Shown: piece by piece, positions 26,701 through 33,387 of the stretch | Layout of the letters: every line of letters starts with the position of its first letter | Numbering within the stretch: position 1 is the stretch's first letter | NCBI RefSeq assembly: GCF_017491605.1 | Contig: NZ_JAFGYY010000005.1 | Span: 62,001 to 126,000 of the forward strand | Length of the DNA stretch: 64,000 nucleotides | DNA from: Pseudomonas sp. 30_B | GTDB lineage: Bacteria; Pseudomonadota; Gammaproteobacteria; Pseudomonadales; Pseudomonadaceae | Direction: 5' to 3' | Notes under the pieces: model-generated | The model's input: only the letters and a program-made list of their open reading frames with translations | The model's database searches: none | Told to the model about the DNA's origin: nothing | Program-made: the position numbers and the translations under genes

Positions 26701-29217
26701 GCTGGCGAGCAGCGCCAGGGGCAGCGGCAGCCACCAGCACAGCAGCAGACTGGCCAGGGTGAAGGGCGCGATCAGCGAGCGGCGCAGGTTGTCGAGCATC
26801 TTGCAGCGGCCGACCAGGGGCACCGCGCGCGGGCCCGCCCAGTGCCCGAGCATCCAGGGCAGCAGCTGCCAGTCGCCACGGGTCCAGCGGTGCGTGCGCT
26901 TGGTCGCGACGTCGAAGCGCGACGGCGATTCCTCCACCACCTCGACGTCCGAGGCCAGCCCGGCGCGGGCGAAGATGCCCTCGAAGAGGTCGTGGCTGAG
27001 CAGGCAATTGTCGGCGACGCGGCCGTCCAGCGCGGCCTCGAAGGCATCCACGTCGTAGATGCCCTTGCCGGTGAAAGAGCCTTCGCCGAACAGGTCCTGG
27101 TAGACGTCCGAAACCGCCGCCGCATAGGGGTCCATGCCGGCCGGGCCGGAGAATATCCGCAGGTATAGCGAACCCTCGCCGCCCATCGGCAGCGACGGTG
27201 TCACCCGTGGCTGGAGCACCGCATGGCCGTTGACCACGCGCTGACGCAGCGGGTCGAAGTGCGGCCGGTTCAGCGGGTGGGCCATCTTGCCGATCAGGCG
27301 CAGGGCCGCCTCCCGTGGCAGGCGGGTATCGGCGTCGAGGGTGATGACCAGGCGCACGTCCGCCGGCACCCGTGGCGGCTGCCCGGCGACCGCCACGAAG
27401 CTGGTGTCGCTGGCACCGCGCAGCAGGCGGTTGAGCTCCTGCAGCTTGCCGCGCTTGCGCTCCCAGCCCATCCAGCAGCCCTCGGCGGCATTGAAGCGGC
27501 GCTGCCGGTAGAGCAGGAAGAAACGCTGGCCGCCGGGGCCCGGGCCGTAGCGCTGGTTCAGGCGCTCGATCGCCTCGGCCGCCAGCGCGAGCAGCGGCGC
27601 ATCGCTGCCCATGACTTCCTGCGGCGCATCAGCGCCATCGAGCAACAGGACGAAGGCCAGGTCGCCGCCGATGCCCGCCAGGTGGTGCACTTCCAGCCGC
27701 TCGACCTGTTCCTGCAGGTCCGCCTCGCTGCTCAGCAGGGTCGGCACCGCGACCAGCGTGCGCAGCTCGGTCGGGACGCCGTCCAGCAGCTCAAGCGCCG
27801 GCAGGGTGATGGCGCCCGTGCTCCAGGTGACCAGGCGATTGATCAGCGCCGTGGCCACTTCGGTGATCGGTACGGAGAGGCACAGCAGGAACGCCAGCAT
27901 CCAGCCCCAGGGCAGCGCCGGCCGCGCCAAGGCCAGGTAGACCGAGGCCAGCAGCACAGCGCCGAGCAGGAGGATGGCGCCGATGTAGCCGCCGATGCCC
28001 AGGCGCACGTTGAAGCGGCTCAGGCTCAGGCGCAGCGGCGCGCGGAAGGCGATGACGCGCTCCAGCGCCGGACGCCCCTCCGCGATCAGGTGGTAGCCGG
28101 GATCACTGAAGCGCGAGACGTCGACCCCGGACTGTGCGCTGCTCGCCGCTACATGGGTGACATCCAGCACGCGCTCGACGACCTGCAGCTCACTCAGCGC
28201 AGAACCGCGCGCCAGCTGCTCGATGGCGGTGCGGTAGAGGTTGCGGGTGGGAAAATCCATGCTGGCGAAGGCGCTACCGGCACGCAGCCGCGCATCCACC
28301 AGACTGACGCTTTCGAACCACTTCGCCCAGTCGACGGCAGAAATCAGCCGCATGCTGGTGATCACATTGCGCACCGTGACGTTCGAGGCGCCCTGGCGTT
28401 GCTGCGCGTGCTGCACCACTTCGTCGATCGCCACGCCCTGGGCTTTGAGGCGCTCCTCCAGCCAGCCGAGTGCGGGGGTGGTGCGCGGGTCCTGGTCGCG
28501 CAGGCGCTTGGCCAGTTGCGCCGCGAACAGCTCGGACAGCGGGCCCGACGGGCGTGCTGCGATGTCGGCCTCCAAAGCGGAGCGTGCCTGTCCGGGAACC
28601 AGCAGCCTGTCGGCAAGTGCGTCGGCGTCGGCGCGAGCGGCGCGGCCGCTGCCGATCTGCTCGGCGAGGCGGCGCAAGTTCTCCAACAGCACGATGCGCA
28701 GGGTGATCGCCACCGCCCAGAGCTCGCCGATGGTCAGCGGCTGGACGTGCTGGTAGGCGCAGATGAAGACGCGCAACTGGTCGAGATCGACGTGGCTGTC
28801 GGTATGCGCGACAAAGGCCCAAGCCACTCCGAGGACCCTCGGGTAGCCGGCGAACGGCCCTGCGGCCAGCTTGGGCAATTGCCGGTAGTAACCCGGCGGC
28901 AGGTCATCGCGGACTTCGCGGATCTGCTCCTCGACTATGTGGTAGTTATCCAGCAGCCATTCGGCCGCCGGCACCACCTCGTGGCCGTGTTCCAGTTCCG
29001 CGGCGCTGGCCCGGTAGGCCGCCAGCAGGACCGCGGCGTTGTCGCTCAGGCGCACATGCAGCGGCAACACCCGCGGCGGCCGGTCGGTTACCTGCTGGGC
29101 AAGGGCCAGGCTCTGCGCGTGCTGTTCGAGCCGTTCGATGCCGAACAGCTCCTCGCGCACGGGCGCCAGGCTGTCCCAGGGGGGAAGCGAGCGGCTGCGG
29201 CGGAAGATCGAAATCAC
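20713..29217 (-). CDS. Cyclic beta-1,2-glucan synthase (GT84-GH94), 2834 residues
   Basis: This is a full-length homologue of rhizobial/Brucella Cgs/NdvB, whose members are about 2800-2870 residues. In order it has a cytoplasmic N-terminal part, transmembrane helices (about 410-460), the GT84 glucosyltransferase (VITLDADTRLPREAALRLIG near 625), more helices (about 820-860 and 940-985), a glycoamylase-like domain (about 1010-1500) and a GH94 phosphorylase half (about 1540-2830) with the GSGDWNDGMN acid motif near 2510. The enzyme polymerises glucose from UDP-glucose, trims by phosphorolysis and cyclises; the product goes to the periplasm. It is unlike the NdvB of P. aeruginosa. The frame is intact over 8.5 kb. 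Promoter is probably shared with the gene at 29320. Confidence 0.95.
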   Translation of the reverse strand: MISIFRRSRSLPPWDSLAPVREELFGIERLEQHAQSLALAQQVTDRPPRVLPLHVRLSDNAAVLLAAYRASAAELEHGHEVVPAAEWLLDNYHIVEEQIREVRDDLPPGYYRQLPKLAAGPFAGYPRVLGVAWAFVAHTDSHVDLDQLRVFICAYQHVQPLTIGELWAVAITLRIVLLENLRRLAEQIGSGRAARADADALADRLLVPGQARSALEADIAARPSGPLSELFAAQLAKRLRDQDPRTTPALGWLEERLKAQGVAIDEVVQHAQQRQGASNVTVRNVITSMRLISAVDWAKWFESVSLVDARLRAGSAFASMDFPTRNLYRTAIEQLARGSALSELQVVERVLDVTHVAASSAQSGVDVSRFSDPGYHLIAEGRPALERVIAFRAPLRLSLSRFNVRLGIGGYIGAILLLGAVLLASVYLALARPALPWGWMLAFLLCLSVPITEVATALINRLVTWSTGAITLPALELLDGVPTELRTLVAVPTLLSSEADLQEQVERLEVHHLAGIGGDLAFVLLLDGADAPQEVMGSDAPLLALAAEAIERLNQRYGPGPGGQRFFLLYRQRRFNAAEGCWMGWERKRGKLQELNRLLRGASDTSFVAVAGQPPRVPADVRLVITLDADTRLPREAALRLIGKMAHPLNRPHFDPLRQRVVNGHAVLQPRVTPSLPMGGEGSLYLRIFSGPAGMDPYAAAVSDVYQDLFGEGSFTGKGIYDVDAFEAALDGRVADNCLLSHDLFEGIFARAGLASDVEVVEESPSRFDVATKRTHRWTRGDWQLLPWMLGHWAGPRAVPLVGRCKMLDNLRRSLIAPFTLASLLLCWWLPLPLALLASVLVLATLAIPPVLPILCALPPPQRSIRLRSHFAMLGGDFCRAALQVLMSVAFLANQAWSMGDAILRTLWRLYVSHRHLLEWTTAAQSSSRPLPGWLGSYRLMAGGTALALLAGVAGLLLAPANWPLILPLTLLWLGAPVIALRSSRPARPARRLELSAADVDALRLTARRTWRFFETFVTPADNLLPPDNFQEQPKPQLAHRTSPTNIGLYLLSAVAARDFGWAGGGETLERLEGTLAVLEKLPRSHGHFYNWYGTRDLRPLEPMYLSSVDSGNLAGHLIVLANACEQWRDNPRVEAARQGLLDDLQLALEIIDGPDLVGGEALRKLKAELEEIHVALSGPQALDALLPSLGRLAEKAARAAASLVPADDQGTAGDLLFWIEALRKALAEHHRDRQPGQAQCLAQRLQTVADTARRLALEMDFGFLLNQERKLLSIGYSLADNRLDPSCYDLLASEARLASLFAIAKGDLPTRHWFRLGRTATPVAGGSALISWSGSMFEYLMPSLVMRAPAGSLLEQSTRLAVARQEAYGTALGIPWGISESAYNARDLEFTYQYSNFGVPGLGLKRGLAENVVIAPYATALATMVDPQAAQRNFDRLAQLGALGRYGFYEALDFTRSRLQEDERMAIVYSFMAHHQGMSIVAIANTLQGGRMRCRLHREPMIQASELLLQERVPRDVALGHPRAEEVKVAASEGAEEASTLRRIDATRGGPPITHLLSNGRYALMLTASGGGYSRWGDIAVTRWREDATCDDWGSFIFLRDMQSGQAWSPTLQPSGQPVENGEVLFDEDHAEFIQRDAALATSLEVLVSGEDDGEVRRVSLTNHGRRAREIELTSYAEVVLATPAADSAHPVFSRMFVQTEYLAEFGALVATRRPRSPDETPVWAAHFTVVEGEVIAAPQYESDRARFLGRGRSLREAHALVAHQPLENSQGSVLDPIFSLRQRVRVAPGKVARVAFWTLVASSREALLDLIDQHHERNAFERAKTLAWTQAQVQLRDLGIDPEEAADFQRLAAPILYADARFRAPPEAIRRGAGRQSGLWPLAISGDLPIVLLRIDEVEDLVLVRQLLRACEYWRMKGLDVDLVIVNERSSSYVQDLQVAIETSVRSCQVRPHGPGQSPCGGVHTLRADLMTLEARELLHAVARVSLLARHGSIAAQLGRLLQGPRRPLPNRHAQALAPLWPAPAAESGEGLEFFNGLGGFEPGGAQYRISLEGERNTPAPWINVIANPQFGFQVSAQGSGYTWAGNSRDNQLSPWSNDPVVDPPGEAFYIRDEDSRALWSPTAQPIRDSGVYRCTHGFGYSRFSHAAHGIETELLQYVPLDDPLKISRLTLRNASGRARRLSVTAYVEWVLGTSRGASAPFIQTEVDADSGALLARNPWSIAFAEPVAFADLGGRQSTWSADRREFLGYTGSVAAPQALSAGTPLSGACGAGLDPCAALQCVVELAAGESVEVLALLGQAVSADAARELVERYRTADLDALLARVKQHWDTLLGAVQVRTPDRAMDLLLNGWLLYQTLACRICARSAFYQSSGAYGFRDQLQDCLALSFACPAETRRHLLRVAGRQFVEGDVQHWWLPQTGQGVRTRISDDRVWLAYACASYIESSADVGVLDEIVAFIEGPQLHPGESDAFFQPLPAEARASLFEHCARGLDQSLELSGVHGLPLIGSGDWNDGMNRVGAGGQGESVWLGWLLLHTLERFAPLADGRDDTRATHWRARAEALRQALERSAWDGQWYRRATFDDGSWLGSAASEECRIDAIAQSWSVLSGGAEPVRAAIAMDSLEHWLIRREEGGLALLFTPPFEHTPHDPGYIKGYPPGMRENGGQYSHAAMWSILALTRLGEGDKAAALFSLLNPVNHARTPEEVQRYKVEPYVIAADVYSVAPHVGRGGWTWYTGSAGWMYRAGVEGILGLRRAGADLLIDPCIPRDWPGFEVSLRLGESRYEIVLVSAGQRCRGLQRALLDDAPLACDEGTVSVRLQAGEHRLQLFL

Positions 29218-29319
29218 GAGCTGCGCTCCCTACGCTTGCGCGCCTGTCGGCACGCGCAAGGTCCGATCCGGTAGTCCAGGGTGGCGCAGGCTCGGTACAT
29301 GACTGCCACGCGCGCCAAC

Positions 29320-29685
29320 TCAGGACGGGTCCCGGTGGAACAGTTTGCTCGCCATCCGGCTAGCTTCTTCGCGCGTCATGGAATAGCGCTTCTGCACGGC
29401 ACACAGGGCCTGCCGCACCTGGCCAACCCGCGGGAAGCGCGCACGTCCGGCGACCTTGCTCCACGCCAGCCTCACGGCATCGACACGCTGCCGCCATTGG
29501 GTGAGCCGCCTGGACTCCTCAGGGCGCGGGGGCGGCTTGGCGATGCCCGCGGCAGCCAGGTCGAAGGGCGACTGGCCGGCGGTTGCGCCAGGGGTCGGAT
29601 CGTCCCTCTGCGCCCCGGATGCCTTGGGTGCAGGCAGGGGCTCTGTGGTTTCCCGACGCGGGCCGCTGTCGATGGGATCGTTCAT
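29320..29685 (-). CDS. Hypothetical protein preceding the glucan synthase, 121 residues
   Basis: The first 60 residues are polar and proline-rich; the last 60 are basic and helical (WRQRVDAVRLAWSKVAGRAR, then MTREEASRMASKLFHRDPS). No known domain. The ATG was chosen for CGAGGTCCAC before it, over an upstream start in frame. It precedes the glucan synthase by 102 bases on the same strand, so it may be its operon partner. A palindrome copy lies 81 bases upstream. Confidence 0.6.
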   Translation of the reverse strand: MNDPIDSGPRRETTEPLPAPKASGAQRDDPTPGATAGQSPFDLAAAGIAKPPPRPEESRRLTQWRQRVDAVRLAWSKVAGRARFPRVGQVRQALCAVQKRYSMTREEASRMASKLFHRDPS

Positions 29686-29765
29686 GTGGACCTCGGGATC
29701 GAGCCGGCGACAAACCCGATTGCCCGTCGTCGGCCCGCCCAAGATGGCAGCCCTCCCAGGCTGCG

Positions 29766-29785
29766 TCGGTGCGTTGCCGCACTTA
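29766..29785 (+). promoter_or_regulatory. Island palindrome site 10
   Basis: The sequence is TCGGTGCG-TTGC-CGCACTTA. It is almost identical in its halves to site 7 and is placed at the same distance (81 bases) before a minus-strand gene. Confidence 0.6.
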
Positions 29786-29895
29786 TGCCCAGGCGAAGGG
29801 TTGGCCGGCAGGAGTCTTGGTAAGGTCGGCACCGGGCAATGCCATCAGGCGCTCGGCGAGCCCGCCCTCCTCCAGGCGCGGATAGCCAATAGCCC

Positions 29896-29915
29896 TGGGT
29901 GCGATGCCGCACAGA
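29896..29915 (-). promoter_or_regulatory. Island palindrome site 11
   Basis: On the minus strand it reads TCTGTGCG-GCAT-CGCACCCA. It lies 69 bases before the mini-gene at 29984 and is the last copy seen in the window. Confidence 0.65.
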
Positions 29916-29983
29916 CCCCCTCCCCGGCCAGGTGCAACCTGTAGCTAGGCAAACAACCAACGCAACGAAGCAGGAGGCTCCCA

Positions 29984-30130
29984 ATGTTCGAAGCACTCAT
30001 CATCACGCTGCTCACCCTCTGGGCCGTGGGCCTCGTCACCGCGTTCTACATGGGCGGGCTCATCCACCTGTTGCCGCTCCTGGCAGTCGGCCTGGTGGTC
30101 TATCGATTCAGGCGAAATGCCACGGTCTGA
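29984..30130 (+). CDS. lmo0937-type mini membrane protein, 48 residues
   Basis: MFEALIITLLTLWAVGLVTA, then FYMGGLIHLLPLL and a basic YRFRRNATV tail: the third member of the family in this island. CAGGAGG precedes the ATG by eight bases. It is divergent from the gene before the glucan synthase. It marks the right end of the palindrome-carrying island. Confidence 0.78.
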   Translation: MFEALIITLLTLWAVGLVTAFYMGGLIHLLPLLAVGLVVYRFRRNATV

Positions 30131-30834
30131 CAGTCCGAATCGAAGATGGCCGAGGCGCTTCCAGACGCAATCCATACTTCGGAATCCGAACTTCACCGAT
30201 CAAGAAGTCCCCGCCCGCCGAACCACCGCTCGGGCTAGCACAATGTTGCCCGCATGGCACAGCACCAACACCCCAATCTACGAGTCGCATAAGACCACGA
30301 TGAGGTCCACTTCGGTGAGGCGTTGCTGACAATTGTCCTGCATCGGCGCCAGTATTCTGTCGATCCTTGCGATTCAAGGCGAGTAGGCGTCGTTGCCCGA
30401 GCGGGAATTGAACCCAGTTCATCAAGATCTGGCCCGTCGAATGGCTTTCACAGATTGCAAGAGACCGTCTGACTCGGCGAGTAAAGGAAGCTCATCCGAC
30501 CTTCAGTGGCCGTTTCAGATCGATAGAAACCGATGACCATGGTTCGTCCTTAGCAAACGAACCATGGTCACCACGGCCAGAAGCAGGCTGCCGCATCAGG
30601 CAGCTTCCGGCCAGAAGCGGACATTGACGCCCTTTCTAAAGGGTCAGGTGGCCTGTTCATAGACCCTGGCAGCCAGCGGGCGCCACGCCGACGTTCGCCC
30701 AGGCCACGGCAGCCAGAGAGCGGCGCCGTAGCGCATGAACAGCACAGGGCAGATGGCGAAAGCCGGCGACTAGCATCATCTCCCGGGGTCGCTCGCGAGG
30801 AGAGACGGTGCGCATGTATTTCATACAGCTGTGC
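30131..30834. other. Gene-free 704-base stretch at the island edge
   Basis: I see no convincing reading frame. The stretch holds a 14-bp inverted repeat (30534-30570) and ends in sequence that does not resemble a promoter I can name. It separates the palindrome island from the MgtC-antiporter pair and may be an integration or deletion scar. Confidence 0.5.
30534..30570. repeat. Perfect 14-bp inverted repeat
   Basis: TGACCATGGTTCGT (30534-30547) and ACGAACCATGGTCA (30557-30570) flank a nine-base loop CCTTAGCAA. There is no T run, so it is a poor intrinsic terminator. It could be a protein-binding site or a mobile-element trace. Confidence 0.6.
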
Positions 30835-31527
30835 TCATTGCGGCCCGTCGCTGAGCGACCAACTGGCTGCCGATACGTACGGCGCCAGAGCCAGCTCGCC
30901 CACCAGGGACTCAAGCAGGCTGTCCTTGTCGCTGGGGGCAAATACCAGCGCCGCCACTTCCACGTCGCCGCCGGTCTTGCGCGCGTGGCTTTCCAGGCTC
31001 TGCAGGGCTAGTCCGTTGGAGCTCAGACGGCGTAGCAGCGTAGAGCGCACCAGCGCTTCTTGATGTGCTTCGGTGACGGCCTGCACCATGTAGCAGCGCT
31101 CGCTGCTGGGCTCAAGGTGGGCATAGCGCTGAATCCAGCGGGTCACCGAGGGCAGGGTGAGGTTGCAGAACACGATCAACAGGGTGGCGACCAGCGCCGC
31201 CGCGAGGAATCCTGCGCCTGCCAGCACGCCCACCGCACCGGTGCACCAGACCGTGGCGGCGGTACTCAGGCCTCGCACGCTAAGGCCGTCGCGCATGATG
31301 ACACCGGCGCCGAGGAAACCGATGCCGGTTACTACTTGAGCAGACATACGCACCACCTGGTCCTCCGCGCCCATTAGGAAGGGCAGCGTGGCGAAGGTAG
31401 CTGCGCCGAGCGCGACCAGAGCGTGAGTGGCGACGCCAGTGAAACGCTGGCGCCACTGGCGCTCCATACCTATCAGGGCTCCAAAGCAGAGCGCCGCGAA
31501 GAGGTCAATGACAATTTCGAAGGACAT
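30835..31527 (-). CDS. MgtC/SapB-family membrane protein, 230 residues
   Basis: The N-terminal half is the MgtC core: LFAALCFGALIGMERQWRQR, THALVALGAA, VVTGIGFLGAGVIMRDG and VRGLSTAATVWCTGAVGVLAGAG, about five helices. The C-terminal 80 residues form a soluble ACT-like domain (CYMVQAVTEAHQEALVRSTL onward). MgtC proteins help cells adapt to low magnesium and phagosomal stress, partly by acting on the F-ATPase. It follows the amino-acid antiporter gene by 48 bases, so the two are likely one operon. Confidence 0.92.
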   Translation of the reverse strand: MSFEIVIDLFAALCFGALIGMERQWRQRFTGVATHALVALGAATFATLPFLMGAEDQVVRMSAQVVTGIGFLGAGVIMRDGLSVRGLSTAATVWCTGAVGVLAGAGFLAAALVATLLIVFCNLTLPSVTRWIQRYAHLEPSSERCYMVQAVTEAHQEALVRSTLLRRLSSNGLALQSLESHARKTGGDVEVAALVFAPSDKDSLLESLVGELALAPYVSAASWSLSDGPQ

Positions 31528-31575
31528 GCCTTTGCGCTCCGCGCCAGGCTCGCGCCGGCGCTCGAGAAAGGAAAC

Positions 31576-33006
31576 TCAGAGGCTCAATTGGCCGGCATAC
31601 AGGCCGTAGCCGGCGGCCAGGGTTGCGGCCACCAAAATGGCAAAGATCACCCATTCCGCTCTGCTAAAAACCCTTTCGCTGCGCTCGCGCTTCGCCATGA
31701 CGAACAGCACCGCGCCCGGGGTGTAGAGCACCGCCGACAGGAGCAGGTGGTCCATGCCCCCCGCGTACACGAGCCACAGGCTGTAGAACAAGGCGATGGC
31801 TCCGATTACCAGGTCCTTGCGGCGTTCGCGCAGCAGCCCCTCATAGCTTTCCCCGCGCAGGCACAGCAGCACGGCATAGCCTGCGGAAAACAGGTAGGGC
31901 AACAGCGCCATGGAGGCGGCCAAGTACACCAGACTGGTATAGGTGCTGGCGGCAAACAGAGTGACCACCAGGAACGCCTGAACCGCGACGTTGCTCATCC
32001 ACAGCGCGTTCACCGGCACATCCTTGTCATCCTCACGGGCGAGGAATTTCGGCAGGGTATGGTCACAAGCGGCGGCAAACATGATTTCCGCGCTCAGCAG
32101 GATCCACGCCAGCAGCGCACCAAACAGTGAGACGACCAACCCTGCGATGATCAGCACCGCGCCCCAGTGGCCAACCACGTGTTCAAGCACGTAAGCCATG
32201 GACGGGTTGGGCAAGCCGGCCAGTTGCGCTTGGTTCATCAGCCCCATCGACAGCACATTGACCAGCACCAGCAGCGCCAACACCGAGATGAACCCGAGCA
32301 CCGTGGCGGTGCCCACGTCGGAGCGCTTCTTCGCGTGAGCGGAATAAAGGTTGGCACCTTCGATGCCGATGAACACCCACACGGTGATCAGCATCATGTT
32401 GCGTACCTGGCTCATCACGCTGTCGAAATCGACGTAGCCATGGCCCCAGAAGTCGGCGGTGAACAGATCCATGTCGAACGCCACCAGGCCAACCAGGATG
32501 AACAGCACGATGGGAACCACCTTGGCGACTGTGGTGACCTGGTTGATGAAGGCGGCCTGCTTGATGCCGCGCAGGATCAGGAAATGCAGGCTCCACAACA
32601 GCAGAGACGAGCATGCGAAGGCTATGACCGTGTTGCCCTCGCCAAACACCGGGAAGAAGTAGCCCAGCGCGCTGAAGATCAGCACGAAGTAGCTGACATT
32701 GCCGAGCATGGAACTGATCCAGTAACCCCAGGCCGAGTTGAAGCCGACGTAATCGCCGAAACCGGCTTTGGCATAGGCGTAGACGCCAGCATTCAGCTCC
32801 GGCTTGCGCTTGGACAGGCTCTGGAAGACAAAGGCGAGCATCAACATGCCGACGCCGCTGATGACCCAGCCGATCATCACCGCGCCAGGGCTGGCGCTTT
32901 GGGCGACGCTTTGTGGCAGCGAGAAGATGCCACCACCGATCATTGAGCCCACTACGAGCGCAGTGAGGGCAGCCAGTCCGAGTTTCTGATTGGGCGATGC
33001 AGACAT
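31576..33006 (-). CDS. APC-family amino-acid antiporter, ArcD (arginine:ornithine)-like, 476 residues
   Basis: About twelve hydrophobic helices start with KLGLAALTALVVGSMIGGGI, the substrate-backbone GSMIGGGIF motif of the APC basic-amino-acid antiporter group. NAGVYAYAKAGFGDYVGFNS and the VWVFIGIEGANLYSAHAKKR segment are typical of ArcD/YdgI-type exchangers. Length fits. Arginine-ornithine exchange is the best guess, but no arcABC genes are nearby, so another basic amino acid or amine is possible. It is the first gene of a unit with mgtC. Confidence 0.88.
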   Translation of the reverse strand: MSASPNQKLGLAALTALVVGSMIGGGIFSLPQSVAQSASPGAVMIGWVISGVGMLMLAFVFQSLSKRKPELNAGVYAYAKAGFGDYVGFNSAWGYWISSMLGNVSYFVLIFSALGYFFPVFGEGNTVIAFACSSLLLWSLHFLILRGIKQAAFINQVTTVAKVVPIVLFILVGLVAFDMDLFTADFWGHGYVDFDSVMSQVRNMMLITVWVFIGIEGANLYSAHAKKRSDVGTATVLGFISVLALLVLVNVLSMGLMNQAQLAGLPNPSMAYVLEHVVGHWGAVLIIAGLVVSLFGALLAWILLSAEIMFAAACDHTLPKFLAREDDKDVPVNALWMSNVAVQAFLVVTLFAASTYTSLVYLAASMALLPYLFSAGYAVLLCLRGESYEGLLRERRKDLVIGAIALFYSLWLVYAGGMDHLLLSAVLYTPGAVLFVMAKRERSERVFSRAEWVIFAILVAATLAAGYGLYAGQLSL

Positions 33007-33387
33007 TTCCCCGCCTCCTGAATAGTTAGGACTCGAATAGTGTCGAATCCACCCGGAGGCTCTTGGGTGACATGAATCAGTAGTCAGCTAATGGTTTCTG
33101 AACCCGCCCTGAACGAAACACTTCGCCAGATCAAATAAACTTCATCGTCCCAATCAGCAGTTCAAGCGTCCACTCAGGGTTAGTTGCTGCCTTTAGCTGA
33201 TGGCAACCATGCGGCACCGGCTCAATCAAGATCTGACGATCCAATTCCTATATTCAATTTCTGAACGATTCCTGTACCGTCGCTGAACTTTCCTAGGGCC
33301 GCCCGGCGGCCCTTGATACATGTCAGGCGAATTCCTACGGGTGGCGCGCAGCCTTGGCGCATCCCACTCGATGACGAGGAATCTTCC
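33007..33387. other. Intergenic stretch between the antiporter and efflux pump genes
   Basis: The genes on both sides are divergent, so both promoters should be here. The stretch is less GC-rich than its surroundings. I see no repeat of the island palindrome. The 11-mer ATCAAGATCTG at 33225-33235 also occurs at 30421-30431, on the other side of the mgtC pair. Confidence 0.4.

Noticed and set aside
20713..29217. Many long plus-strand frames opposite the glucan synthase
   Set aside because: They are antisense shadows produced by high-GC codon bias; the minus-strand protein is continuous and recognised along its length.
30381..30475. A tRNA-like 3' end on the minus strand (GGTTCAATTCCCGC) and a CGATTGCAAG-like anticodon resemblance
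   Set aside because: The T-arm pairs only partly, no acceptor stem partner was found about 75 bases away, and no full cloverleaf can be drawn.
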